Origin: Terriglobia bacterium
GTDB taxonomy: Bacteria; Acidobacteriota; Terriglobia; Terriglobales; Acidobacteriaceae
Direction of reading: 5' to 3'
Length of the DNA: 64,000 nt
Assembly: GCA_020073165.1 (NCBI GenBank)
Contig: JAIQFP010000021.1
Location: 1 to 64,000, forward strand
In this document: one piece after another, positions 53,343 to 62,056 of the stretch
Layout of the letters: each line of letters opens with the position of its first letter
Numbering within the stretch: the stretch's first letter is position 1
The notes under the pieces: model-generated
Told to the model about the DNA's origin: nothing
What the model saw: the letters and a program-made list of their open reading frames with translations, nothing else
Database searches by the model: none
Program-made: the position numbers and the translations under genes

Positions 53343-53696
53343 GGAAGGTTGCAGCCTCACTGTGGCGCGGTCCCGAGTAGCATAACATTGTGCGATTCGT
53401 CGCTGCGGAGGTCGATAAAGGGTGGCAAGCAGTCCAGAAAGGAGTTCCTTCACCACTCCGGCAGACCGGGGGCGCGCGAGGAGCCGTGCTTCTAGCTAGG
53501 TCAAAGAAATGGCTCCTCAGGTAGGACTCGAACCTGCCTGAAAACGTCAAACGAAGGACTTAACCGAGCACGGTCAGCAATGTTAGTCCTCGTAAGTACG
53601 TGAGAGAACAAGAAGTGATTTTAGGTGATTTGCGCGATCGAGGAAGCGCATCTGTCTGGGGTCTTTGCGACGACAACAGAATTTGCAATACCGTGT
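53343..53696. other. Intergenic region with a tRNA scar
   Basis: Except for the tRNA remnant at 53,510-53,541 nothing is recognised. It should hold the rpsA leader and promoter on its left side. Confidence 0.5.
53510..53541 (-). other. tRNA-Asn 3'-end remnant (candidate attachment site)
   Basis: On the minus strand the sequence ends GGTTCGAGTCCTACCTGAGG then AGCCA: a T-loop (TTCGAGT), a T-stem, seven acceptor bases TGAGGAG and CCA, as in the 3' end of bacterial tRNA-Asn. The matching 5' half, D-arm and anticodon are missing within 90 bases. One T-stem pair is mismatched. Fragments of a tRNA 3' end are typical attachment-site scars left by integrative elements. Confidence 0.6.
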
Positions 53697-54206
53697 ATGA
53701 CAAGCACAGGTCGAACTCGCCCAGCAAAGTCTCGCGAAAGCGACGGCAAGCCCGTGAGTCAGGGCCGCCACGAATATCGCTGTTCCATCTGTGCCCACCC
53801 TCAACGGGCAGCGATTGACGAGTCATTCGTAGGGTGGGTAAGCACCACGACTATTGCCAAGGACTATTCCGTCACGCGTGACGCCATTTATCGCCATGCA
53901 CACGCGCTGGGACTGTTGGAGAGGCGCCGGCGCAACCTCCGCGCCGCACTCGAGCGCATCATCGAGAAAGCGGGCGAGGTGGAAGTCAACGCGGCTGCGG
54001 TTGTGAGCGCGGTCAGCGCATACGCCCGTATCAACGGCCGCGGTGAATGGGTTGAGCGTATGGAGACCGTGAATCTTAACGCTCTGTTCGAGCGCATGAG
54101 TGCTGCCGAACTGGAAACCTATGCCAGGGACGGGAGATTGCCGGACTGGTTTGAGGCAGCCGTAACCGCAAGGGGTCTCGACAGTCAGGGAGGCTCTGGA
54201 GGCTAG
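53697..54206 (+). CDS. Unknown protein with a CxxC…HPQR / helix-turn-helix-like part
   Basis: About 170 residues from ATG 53697; an upstream in-frame ATG at 53,625 is possible and neither has a good ribosome-binding site. It contains EYRCSICAHPQRAAIDESFV, then STTTIAKDYSVTRDAIYRHAHALG, which reads like a zinc knuckle followed by a helix-turn-helix. A long helix (RRRNLRAALERIIEKAGE) and a helical C-terminus follow. Small DNA-binding proteins of this form lie in phage-like or integrated elements, next to terminase-like genes. No known family was recognised with confidence. It is the first of three same-strand genes just past a tRNA remnant, so it likely belongs to mobile DNA. Confidence 0.5.
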   Translation: MTSTGRTRPAKSRESDGKPVSQGRHEYRCSICAHPQRAAIDESFVGWVSTTTIAKDYSVTRDAIYRHAHALGLLERRRRNLRAALERIIEKAGEVEVNAAAVVSAVSAYARINGRGEWVERMETVNLNALFERMSAAELETYARDGRLPDWFEAAVTARGLDSQGGSGG

Positions 54207-54213
54207 TAAGCCA

Positions 54214-54993
54214 TTGAACGGAAACGGAATTGGCCGAAGGCTGACCGCAACAAGCATCAGCCCCGCGGATTTCCCCCTGGGTTCTCCGCAGTCCAGAGCT
54301 GCGGCCCGCGCGCTGCTTTCACGCAAGAATGCCCTCTCGCAGTACGACGCGGATGCGCTGACCCTTTACGGAGGGGAAGTCTATCTAAATGCCTGCATGA
54401 GTCCCGACTACCAGCATCTGGCGGCCACGGCCGCTTACAGCCGCGGCAAGGAGCTGTACGAACAGCGACATGGACCTTCAGTGCCCGCCCATCTCGACCT
54501 GCATCAGCAGCGGTTCAGTCATGCGTCAGGACAGTTCGAACTGGCATTCGGTCGCGAGCCTCAAGCAGGCGATATTTTGCTGTTCGAGGACGTACAGATA
54601 ACTCACAGCCCCGCCGTGAACGGATTCCGCTTTGGACGGTTTATCGAAGCCTGGCAGCGCCGCGTTCCGGAGCTGCCCTGCCCGCTGAAGTTTGAGGATG
54701 GGAGAGTTTTCGAGCGACGTGAGCCCAGATTCAACAACGGCCAGGAGTGGGAGGAGGTGCTTGACTACCGCCCGGAATGGAATTGGCGCTGGGTAGAAGA
54801 AGAAGCCAAAGGTATGAAAGGCGAACTTTCTGAACTCGACAGCATACCCACGATCGCTGGTGTCGTCTTCTTGGGGCTTATCGACGGTAAACACAAGTGC
54901 AGGCCGGCAACGGAGGACGAACTCCGGCAGGCACGGCCTGAGCCCTCGGGGGGCATTCTCGGGCTGCTGGCGAAGGCGGCCCGTAGAGGTTAG
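54214..54993 (+). CDS. Unknown protein, 259 residues
   Basis: Not recognised. A soluble protein without signal peptide or membrane segment. The N-terminal third is helical (SPQSRAAARALLSRKNALSQ … YSRGKELYEQRHG); the middle has FELAFGREPQAGDILLFEDV and a Trp/Glu-rich WNWRWVEEEAKG; the C-terminus reads VVFLGLIDGKHKCRPATEDELR. Cys are few. It begins with a TTG at 54,214, 7 bases after the previous stop, with GGAGG further upstream; another start cannot be excluded. Same strand and tight spacing with both neighbours point to one transcription unit. The gene set resembles cargo of an integrated element. Confidence 0.5.
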   Translation: MNGNGIGRRLTATSISPADFPLGSPQSRAAARALLSRKNALSQYDADALTLYGGEVYLNACMSPDYQHLAATAAYSRGKELYEQRHGPSVPAHLDLHQQRFSHASGQFELAFGREPQAGDILLFEDVQITHSPAVNGFRFGRFIEAWQRRVPELPCPLKFEDGRVFERREPRFNNGQEWEEVLDYRPEWNWRWVEEEAKGMKGELSELDSIPTIAGVVFLGLIDGKHKCRPATEDELRQARPEPSGGILGLLAKAARRG

Positions 54994-54996
54994 AAC

Positions 54997-55389
54997 TTGA
55001 AAACAGACTTTGCTGACCTGAGCAGGAGCATAGAAGCCGTCGCTGACCCAAGGGATCACCAGATCAGCAGAGCCATGGCAGTGCTGATCAGCGCGCTTGA
55101 AGTCGGACCGAATGAGGACTCCTTAGTCAGGGAAACTGGATACCCACTGAACTTCGTCGCGTCCATCGTGAATCGGATGTGGCAAGCCGGCCTGTGGAAC
55201 ACAGAACTGATCGATGATCGGGAGTTGTGGAAATCTGACGGCAGCTTGGACGGTGCGAGCCTGTTCTTGCACGCTCTGGTTGCGCTGGGAGAGATCACGA
55301 GGGAACCCATACCAAGCGGTGCGAAGTATTTCTACGCCGCGACTGGGCAACTAGCCCACGAATGGACTTCTCCGGATCCGCTTCAGTGA
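54997..55389 (+). CDS. Unknown small protein, possible winged helix
   Basis: A 130-residue protein starting with TTG at 54,997, 3 bases after the preceding stop. The centre has ISRAMAVLISALEVGPNEDS, LVRETGYPLNFVASIVNRMW and QAGLWNTELIDD, the spacing of a winged-helix domain (helix, turn, recognition helix, wing). Near the end it has SLFLHALVALGEITREP. No family was recognised. Its place as the last gene of a three-gene set behind a tRNA remnant suggests mobile-element origin. It might regulate the set, but that is only inferred from the fold guess. Confidence 0.45.
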   Translation: MKTDFADLSRSIEAVADPRDHQISRAMAVLISALEVGPNEDSLVRETGYPLNFVASIVNRMWQAGLWNTELIDDRELWKSDGSLDGASLFLHALVALGEITREPIPSGAKYFYAATGQLAHEWTSPDPLQ

Positions 55390-55586
55390 TTTCGTTCCTA
55401 CCCATGATTTTGAGAACACGTGCCAGCGCACCGAGTGCTGCGGTGGCCCAAAAAGGGGGGGCGATGAGCAAGCCTTTGAAAAGTTGCAGATTTGCGATTG
55501 ATTCTCGACGCCATGTACCCGGACGCCGAGGACAACCCCTGATTAGTATGAACACCCAATGACTTCGGAACTGCTCAACGTTCGCG
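55390..55586. other. Intergenic region
   Basis: No gene is seen. Contains a run of seven G (about 55,455) and no recognisable site. Confidence 0.4.
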
Positions 55587-58165
55587 TCAGCGCTTCTTGG
55601 CCTCTTCGCTGCAGCAACACCGTTTGACCGTGTGCACTTCTCCCGGGCTCGTACTGAGCAGAAAGACACTGTTCTCGCTCGGAAGGTAGCTGGCCGACAC
55701 CGTGTGTTTCCCCGCTTTCAGGGTCGCCGTCTCCAATGTTGCCCGTCCGCCGGCATCGAGCCTGACCGGTCCTCCAGTCTTGGAGCCGTCTACACACTGA
55801 ACTGCACGCTTCCGATCGGAACACCCTTCCCGCTGAAGGGTCCCCGCGTCACGATCGCCGTGAACGCCGCCGTTTCTCCAACCTGGGTTGGATCTTCGTC
55901 GTCCGCCACGGTCGTGGTGGTCGCACCCAGCTTGATGCGCTGGCTCTGCAGGTAGGTTTCGGCAAAGCGCGTGTTTCCCGTGACCCTGACATCGAACACG
56001 CAATCGGCGTGCATGTTCTTGTCGGTCACTCCCAGGCATGCTTGTTCGGCGACTTGCAGAGTGGTGGGCTCGACCGGCTTTGTTTCCGGAATCACGCACG
56101 GCGGAGTTTCCATTGGCCAGCTCTTGAGGGTGAAGGTGGCGGTCGAAGTGCCCGGCGCATAGTCGAAGAGGCTTGTCTTGTCCGAGACACGCCACGCCTC
56201 TCCGAACTTCTGATACAGATCGACATAGCGTTGGTGCAACGAGGCCGGCTTCGGCCCCATCGATGTCCCGTCCGGAAGCGCGGGTAGCCAACTCCCGCGC
56301 ATGGTAGCTCCCATCAGCCCTTCCAGCGATGGCGTGCGCAGAACGTCCACGTTGAGATACCACTTACTCTCCGAGGGCCACCAACCCGGAACCACCGACA
56401 GCACAGTTTCGTTCGGGAATTCGATCTGGATGCCGCCCGCCGCCGTTGTTCTGGTGATGCGCCCGCCCGAGCCCAGATCAATTCCACTCGCTCCCAAGGT
56501 AGTTAGGCTGCCGTCAATCCGGAGTTGCAGACCGCTCGGATCCGGAACACCGCTGAGATTCGGCTGGTAGGTCACCCGGTGTGTCCCGACTTGCGCGGCT
56601 ACTGCGGTGTTGAGGCTGACGCAGGTTGCCAGTCCGGTGTAGGGGTTCGCCCCAGGGTTGAAAGAGGTCGCAACGGGCGTTTGTCGAGTTTGAACCTCCG
56701 TGCCGTCGGCGTCTCGTAGAGAAACGTACTCGCCTCCGCCCTGGAAGTCATAGTGCACCCCGCTCACCGTGGTGATGTGTGGGTCGCCTTCCATCGCGGC
56801 GGGGCCGCCCCAAACTCGGTCTGTGTAGGCATCGTAGCGGGTGGTGCCATCAGGGTTGTCCGCCGTACTGTTGGAGGTATCGGCCCAGGCCGGATGCACC
56901 AACCCCTGAAAATATGCCATGCCCGAGTAGTCCCCGAACTGGATGTCAAACTGTCCGGCAACCGGGGGATTCGAACCTGTTCCCGCTGAAAGTGCATCGC
57001 CAATCTGGGCGTTGGCCATGAAGGCTGGACTGGCCCCGGACGGTGTCGCGATGGTACAGAATTCCTCCATGGTATTGTTGCCTGGCGAATTTCGCGCATC
57101 GTGCCAGCAGACACCAATGTTGCCCGAGAGAAGATTGGTTGCAATTCTGGGCAGAAACTGGCTTCGATTCGTCATGTCATCATCGACACGGATCGGCGCG
57201 CTCCAGTTTCCCCCGTTGTTGTCGGAGAAGCGCACCATGATATTCGTGTCGTTGTTCTCATCGGTTGGCTCTTCCGTGTAGACAAGATACAGACGCGCAA
57301 AGTGCCCGCTCATCGGATTGTTGTCAAATGCGAGGCCCGGCTCCGCATCCACGGTGCGGCTGCTCTGCGCGGGAATGGAGTCAAACCCCCCCACATTCGT
57401 CGTGGTCGCCGCGATTGCGGCGCCGAAGTTGTTGGGACCTAACCCATCCGCGTCGATATTCACCATGATTGTTTCCTGTGTCTCACCGGTAGCACTGAGG
57501 AGAGTTTCACAGGCTTGCACGACGGCGCCGCCGGGAGCGACGACGACATCCCCGAAGCTGCAATTTGCGGTCCCGGGAATCACCTGCGGTGCATTGAACG
57601 CGCCCACGGTGCCCAAGCCGGTCACGGCCGCTCCGCTGGCCCGCATCTGCCCGGCCTGGTTCCATACGATCCACACCGACCCGGCGCCCACCGCCACCGA
57701 GGGTTGGTCCACGCTGGCCGGGCCGAAGGTGACTAGATTGGTGAAGGTAGCTCCTCCGTCCTGACTCAGAATGGTTTCGACCGTGTTGGCATTACCCAGA
57801 TAAGTGATAAACAGGTTGCCGAACGTGTCCCACGCCAACGCCGGATCGCAGCACGCCAGTGGACCTTGGTTGGCGTCGCCGTCGGCAATCGTCTTATCGG
57901 CTGCGTCCGGGTAAGTCCAGCTCAGACCGCCGTCCGTGCTGCGTGCGGCAAACAGGCCCCCAGTCGCGTTGTTGCAACTGGCAAAGAGTTGAAGTTTATT
58001 GGTCGGGTTCTTGGCCACGGCGCACTCATTTTGATAGTTCGCCATCTTCGACATATTCACGTCAGCAAATCCCTGCACTTGGCCGTGCGCGCTCGACATC
58101 AAGGTCAACAGCGCCACGAAAGCAGCGGCACACAGGAAGCCAGAAAAACGATTTTCTCTGCGCAT
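55587..58165 (-). pseudogene. Secreted sialidase-like/VWD-domain/Ig-like protein, split by a frameshift near its 3' end
   Basis: From ATG 58165 (GAGAGGAGATC upstream) a signal peptide (1-29, ends AHGQ) is followed by a BNR/sialidase-type propeller (about 30-400, with ARSTDGGLSWTYP, LSQDGGATFTNL and RFSDNNGGNWSAP, Asp-box-like). Next is a von Willebrand factor D-like segment (about 440-600: EGDPHITTVSGVHYDFQGGG) and a Cys-containing C-terminal region. At about 55,790 (…GVPIGSVQFSV) the frame stops, and the Ig-like domain continues in another frame (GGPVRLDAGGRATLETATL, KAGKHTVSASY) to 55,587, about 70 residues more. One indel restores it. It is either a sequencing slip or a recent loss of the last domain. 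Confidence 0.75.
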
Positions 58166-58179
58166 GTTGATCTCCTCTC

Positions 58180-58650
58180 TCACTTTTGCTGCTCAGTGGA
58201 CCAAAGTCCGCGGCGCGCCCTCCGGGCCTCTTCCTGCGCTTTGGACAACTCGCCATACTTGTAGTCGTAGTCCCGCTGCCGTTGCGCCAGCCCCGACCGC
58301 ACCAATTCCAGCCCCACATCCTTAATCCCCTTCTCCGGATCGTCCGTCAGGAGTCGCGCTATCATTTCCCCCTTGGGAGTCCGCGCCTCCAGGCGCATCC
58401 GGGCGTTCTTTCCCAGCACCAACTTCGACACGAATTCCTTCGCTTGCGCGGCCAGCGGGCCCTCTTTGGGTGTCTCGATTCCCACGATCCGAACAATGAA
58501 GCGGGCGCCTCCGTTCTCGAGCAGCACCACGTCCGCGCTCCTCACCTCCGTCACCTTTCCGTAAAGCGAGTCCCCCGCGAAGGCAGGAACCATGCCAACG
58601 CCGAGCAACAGGAAGGAGAGAAAACCTAGAATCAACCTTCTCCCTTTCAT
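58180..58650 (-). CDS. Exported SNase (thermonuclease)-like domain protein
   Basis: A 156-residue protein. ATG 58650 has CAGGAGGCTGCG upstream; the signal peptide is 1-25 (ends AFAG). The mature part has the SNase-like β-barrel: LYGKVTEVRSADVVLLENGG, FIVRIVGIETPKEGPLAAQAKEFV, NARMRLEARTPKGEMIARLLTDD, and GLELVRSGLAQRQRDYDY, ending ARRARRGLW. Family hallmarks (RxxGIDxP, the ExA stretch, GR-like strand) are present in outline. However the nuclease's key Asp is Glu here (GIETP), and the catalytic Glu and Arg are hard to place, so enzyme activity is doubtful. It precedes the sialidase-like gene by 14 bases on the same strand. Confidence 0.7.
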   Translation of the reverse strand: MKGRRLILGFLSFLLLGVGMVPAFAGDSLYGKVTEVRSADVVLLENGGARFIVRIVGIETPKEGPLAAQAKEFVSKLVLGKNARMRLEARTPKGEMIARLLTDDPEKGIKDVGLELVRSGLAQRQRDYDYKYGELSKAQEEARRARRGLWSTEQQK

Positions 58651-59545
58651 CGCAGCCTCCTGATCCAGGTTGTTGTGTCGCATATCATGAAGCAGGACAC
58701 ATCCGCTTTCGTGGCAAATTCACCCGAGCGCTCATGTACATGGATGACTGGAAAAGAGTCAACAAGCCCAGCCAACACGTTTCCGTGACCTCTGGCACCG
58801 TCGCGATGAGACGCCCAACCGAAAGGGGGCCAGACATCAATGAATGCCACGTTCGCGAATAAATGGGAGTTGAATTCTCTTGTTACCCACTATGTCGGTT
58901 CAGTGCCGGAGTACGTACCTGGCCGAAGGCCTCAATACCGGAGCGCGAACGATACGTTAAGAAAATCCGGATTAAGACACACGCTCTACGGAACTAGGGC
59001 GGATTATCTCTCGAAAAGGGCAAAGGTCAACAACAAAGTGAAATTTGTTCTGAAAATGGAACAAGGGAAAAGCGCGGGCCTAGCGGCCTGCTGAGGAGGA
59101 GACGCTGCTGCTCTAGGAGCGCGGGACAGGGGTAAGCACGACCAGGGCGAGACGTTCTGATCTTAGGTGTGTTACGGGGCACTCCGTTTCATTATGCCTG
59201 CTGCCTTCTCTCTGCCGCTTCTCATGAAGGATCCCCGGAGTCGATTCGGGAGGGTCCCTCAGCTGAACAATAACAGCGTCACAACGCGGTTCTTCGGCCT
59301 CACAAAAGACGGTGACCGGTATCACTGATTTGTAAGATGTCTTCAAATACCGTTGCGTGTGTCGCCTCTCCGAAGAGCAGTTCCCACCGAGGGGGAGGAA
59401 GTGCACACCCCTGAGGCGTCAATATTGTCGGCCCCGCAGTTTCTCATGTACGCGCACGTCGCTCGCTAACTTACCCAATTTCGAATGTTACTTTCTTGCG
59501 TCGAGGTCCATATGCTGTGAAGGTCCTCGAGGAAGGAGAACGCAG
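58651..59545. other. Long region without a convincing gene
   Basis: Two weak open frames exist: 58,840-59,094 (+, 84 codons, basic, no known motif, no clear ribosome-binding site) and 59,113-59,406 (-, 97 codons). Neither shows enough protein character to call. G+C is lower near 58,850-59,060. AAGGAGAACGCAG at the right edge serves ATG 59546. Confidence 0.45.
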
Positions 59546-59911
59546 ATGAGCACAATGGGTACTGTTCTATTCAAAGAAGGGAACTTCTTCGTGGATGTGG
59601 AAGGCAAGCATGAATTGATTCCAGTAGGCCATGAGGATGCTCCGCACCTGAAACAACTCGTGGGCAAGAAGGTGGAGGTCGTGTTCTCAGAGCCAACGAG
59701 GTTTATCGCGGGACTGATTCCTACCGAGGAAACTTTGGTCAAGATAGTGAAGGTCCTGTGCTACATTCCTGCTCCTGATTTCCGGACGGCAGTAGTTGTT
59801 GGGGAACACGCCCGCATCGAAATTGCTAAGCGAATGCTTGATGCCGGACAACTGAGCAAAGAGAACTTTGCGAAGATCACTGCTCCTCAAGAGATGAAAA
59901 GGACAGCCTAA
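59546..59911 (+). CDS. Unknown 121-residue protein coupled to a radical SAM enzyme
   Basis: Not recognised. ATG 59546 has AAGGAG 7 bases upstream. The N-terminal half is β-rich (GTVLFKEGNFFVDVEGKHEL … LVGKKVEVVFSEPTRFIAGL), which suggests a small barrel or sandwich. The second half has VKVLCYIPAPDFRTAVVVGEH, with the only Cys, then a helix ARIEIAKRMLDAGQLSKENF and a short tail. There is no signal peptide. It lies 6 bases upstream of the radical SAM/SPASM gene, in the same orientation. By position it may be the substrate or leader-binding partner of that enzyme, as in peptide-maturation loci; the protein is longer than most precursors, so a binding partner is equally possible. Confidence 0.55.
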   Translation: MSTMGTVLFKEGNFFVDVEGKHELIPVGHEDAPHLKQLVGKKVEVVFSEPTRFIAGLIPTEETLVKIVKVLCYIPAPDFRTAVVVGEHARIEIAKRMLDAGQLSKENFAKITAPQEMKRTA

Positions 59912-59917
59912 CACCCC

Positions 59918-60973
59918 ATGCCACTTGAAAGTGATTTCGAATCGAGAGCCCTTCCCAACACATTTGTGCTGGAGCTGACAAGGCGCTGCAATAACTTCTG
60001 CCTGTACTGTTATGCGGCTGAGGGACCGCTCGATCGCAACAAGGAACCCTGCGGGAGCGGCGAAATGGACACAGAGGAGATTTGTGGGCTCATAGCCCGC
60101 CTTTGCGATCAACTGCCGGTAGAGAATATTGCTCTGTCCGGGGGTGAGCCGCTCCTGCGAGGCGATCTGCCTCAAATCCTTGCGTTCTTGCGAAGCAGGC
60201 GCATCAATCCCGTGATCATCAGCAATGGCACCCTGCTGACCAAGGAAAATGTTGCTGCAACTGTCGCGGATGTTACGTATGAGGTAACGCTGCTCAGCCA
60301 TCGAGCGGGAATACACGACCATCTGGCAGGCCGGCGAGGGGCATGGCAGGCAGTGTTTGACGGAATGTGTAACGTCCGCCAGGCGGGTGGCGCCATGGTG
60401 GCCGTGTTCGTCGCCACGAAGCTCAACTACGTCGACCTGCGCCAAACCGTGGAACTCGCCATCGCTTTGGGGGCCAAAGGCCTCATGTACAACCGCATGA
60501 ACCTGGGAAGCCACAACATGCGATGGGCGGAAAAGCTGCTGCCGGCACCAAATATGCTCCAGGAAAACCTAGACGTGTTGGAGGAAGCTGGCGAACAATA
60601 TGGGTTGCCAATTGCCGTTTCCGTGCCGATCGAGCCATGCGTGGTGGACGTGCGAAAATATGAGCACATCCAGTTCGGCTGGTGCCCCCTCGCGGGCGAA
60701 GACTCCTATTTCACAATTGACCCTTCGGGAAATGTCCGTATCTGCAATCATTCCCCCGTTGTGCTGGGGAACATTCGGCAACAGTCTTTTCGGGACATCT
60801 ATTACAAGCACTCGTATGTCAAGCGGTTCCGCCAGACCTTTCCGGCGGAATGCCAGGGCTGCCCACCTGATTTGAAGCAGCTTTGTTGCGGCGGCTGCAA
60901 GGCAGCGGCCGAACAGTGCTACGGCACGCCGGAGCGGGCCGATCCTTTCGTGATTCTGAATCGTATCCACTAA
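59918..60973 (+). CDS. Radical SAM / SPASM-domain enzyme
   Basis: A 351-residue radical SAM protein. The [4Fe-4S] cluster motif is RRCNNFCLYCY (Cys24, Cys28, Cys31; C-x3-C-x2-C). The GGE SAM-binding motif is SGGEPLLRGDL (about residue 75). A C-terminal SPASM region supplies further Cys: GNVRICNHSPV, then AECQGCPPDLKQLCCGGCKAAAEQC, enough for auxiliary clusters. This layout is that of PqqE, MftC, and sactipeptide or ranthipeptide maturases, which modify peptides. No transporter, protease or other modification gene is adjacent. It starts at ATG 59918, 6 bases after a 121-residue protein gene, probably by translational coupling. It converges on a gene ending 3 bases past its stop. Confidence 0.85.
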   Translation: MPLESDFESRALPNTFVLELTRRCNNFCLYCYAAEGPLDRNKEPCGSGEMDTEEICGLIARLCDQLPVENIALSGGEPLLRGDLPQILAFLRSRRINPVIISNGTLLTKENVAATVADVTYEVTLLSHRAGIHDHLAGRRGAWQAVFDGMCNVRQAGGAMVAVFVATKLNYVDLRQTVELAIALGAKGLMYNRMNLGSHNMRWAEKLLPAPNMLQENLDVLEEAGEQYGLPIAVSVPIEPCVVDVRKYEHIQFGWCPLAGEDSYFTIDPSGNVRICNHSPVVLGNIRQQSFRDIYYKHSYVKRFRQTFPAECQGCPPDLKQLCCGGCKAAAEQCYGTPERADPFVILNRIH

Positions 60974-60976
60974 GCG

Positions 60977-61582
60977 TCACCTGGGGCAGTGCGAATCTCG
61001 CGTTAGGGGTCTCTCTTTTAAAGCAGACGAAGGAGTTTCGCCGGGCAATGGGAGTGAGATCGCGGACAGGTCTCTCCCCGAACCCTCCAGACGATTCTCG
61101 AAGTGTGCCAGGAAGCTCCGGTGATAGCGCGCTTCGGACAACAGCCACCTGAGTTTTGCGATGAGTTCTTGATTGGACCATATCCGATCCGTCCACTTCC
61201 GTCGCGCAACCTGAGCTCTGTCAAATGTGGATTGATCAACAATTGGGGTAAAAGCGCCAGGCTTCTGTATCCACCGTTGAGGGGCGAGCACAAGTGCACG
61301 GGTATGAAGCTTCCTAGTCGTTCGATTCCAGCGTTCAGGCGAGGAGGTGGTTTGTGTGGTCGACTGGATCGGTGAAATTACGGGTGAGATGTTCGGGGAA
61401 ACGTTGATGTTAAATTGAGGGTTACTGCCAGATGTGGGATTGTTCTTGTTTCTACCGAACAACTTCTTTATCACCCACCACAGAGCGAGAAGCGCCGTTC
61501 CGCCGATGCCAGAGAAAACCCATTGCTTGTTCTGTACGATCCAATCCCACGCTGCGCTAACATGGCCCCCCAACCATGACAT
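60977..61582 (-). pseudogene. Small membrane protein fused to a serine-recombinase C-terminal fragment
   Basis: From ATG 61582 (AGGAG 9 bases upstream) the first 80 residues look like a small membrane protein: MSWLGGHVSAAWDW, a membrane helix WVFSGIGGTALLALWWVI, then KKLFGRNKNN and FNINVSPNISPVISP. After SSP the protein changes to RWNRTTRKLHTRALVLAP, QRWIQKPGAFTPIVDQSTFD and SNQELIAKLRWLLSEARY. This is the part of large serine recombinases just after the recombinase domain (…NRTT…, W(I/V)…F.PIVD…F.RAQ, …ELL..LR.LL). The catalytic domain and the zinc ribbon are missing. It is probably an accidental fusion left by deletion in mobile DNA; translation would still give 201 residues. Confidence 0.65.
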
Positions 61583-61853
61583 CTCGGTGGCTCCTATTCC
61601 GGTCGAGGCTAATTGTAAAGGGGTGCGACCCGGTGATGCTACAATCCCTCGGAACTCGTTGGTGTCTCGGCGTGATGGTTGAAGTCCACGTCGTAAGCAC
61701 ACAGGTCAATCTTGTCGCAAACGATGGGCCAGAATGCTCAGCCCCGGTTGATCTACCAGGGACAACAGCGTCTCTCTTCGGCTGACGGGCTTGAGGCGTT
61801 CGTGAGGGTCTTATCCATTGGGCCCTATGGTAGGATTTCGTGGGGAAAAACTT

Positions 61854-62048
61854 ATGAAACGACAGAAGGATGTAACCTTGAAAGATGAGCGAAGTGTAGT
61901 GATTGATGCGAGACTTGCGTCGATTCGGAGAGAGCGTGACGCACTTGTTGAGACTTATGGGGATGGGCTACTCGGGAACAAAAAAAAGTCGAATTCGATC
62001 CCGGCAATTTCCGGCGGTCGCCCTGAATCAAACCGCCGCAAGTTCTAA
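61854..62048 (+). CDS. Small unknown basic protein
   Basis: A 64-residue protein, Lys/Arg-rich, with no Cys and no membrane segment. It reads MKRQKDVTLKDERSVVIDARL, a helix ASIRRERDALVETYGDGLLG, then KKKSNSIPAISG and a basic end. GTGGGGAAAAACTT precedes ATG 61854, a reasonable ribosome-binding site. The next gene begins 8 bases after its stop on the same strand. No family was recognised. Being next to recombinase remnants it is likely part of a mobile gene set. Confidence 0.45.
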   Translation: MKRQKDVTLKDERSVVIDARLASIRRERDALVETYGDGLLGNKKKSNSIPAISGGRPESNRRKF

Positions 62049-62056
62049 GTGACAGA

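Noticed and set aside
53510-53600. Complete tRNA-Asn gene
   Set aside because: Only the T-arm and 3' acceptor with CCA are present; no matching 5' acceptor, D-arm or anticodon.
58840-59406. Two small genes (84 and 97 codons)
   Set aside because: No convincing ribosome-binding site, motif or protein-like composition; mentioned only in the region note.
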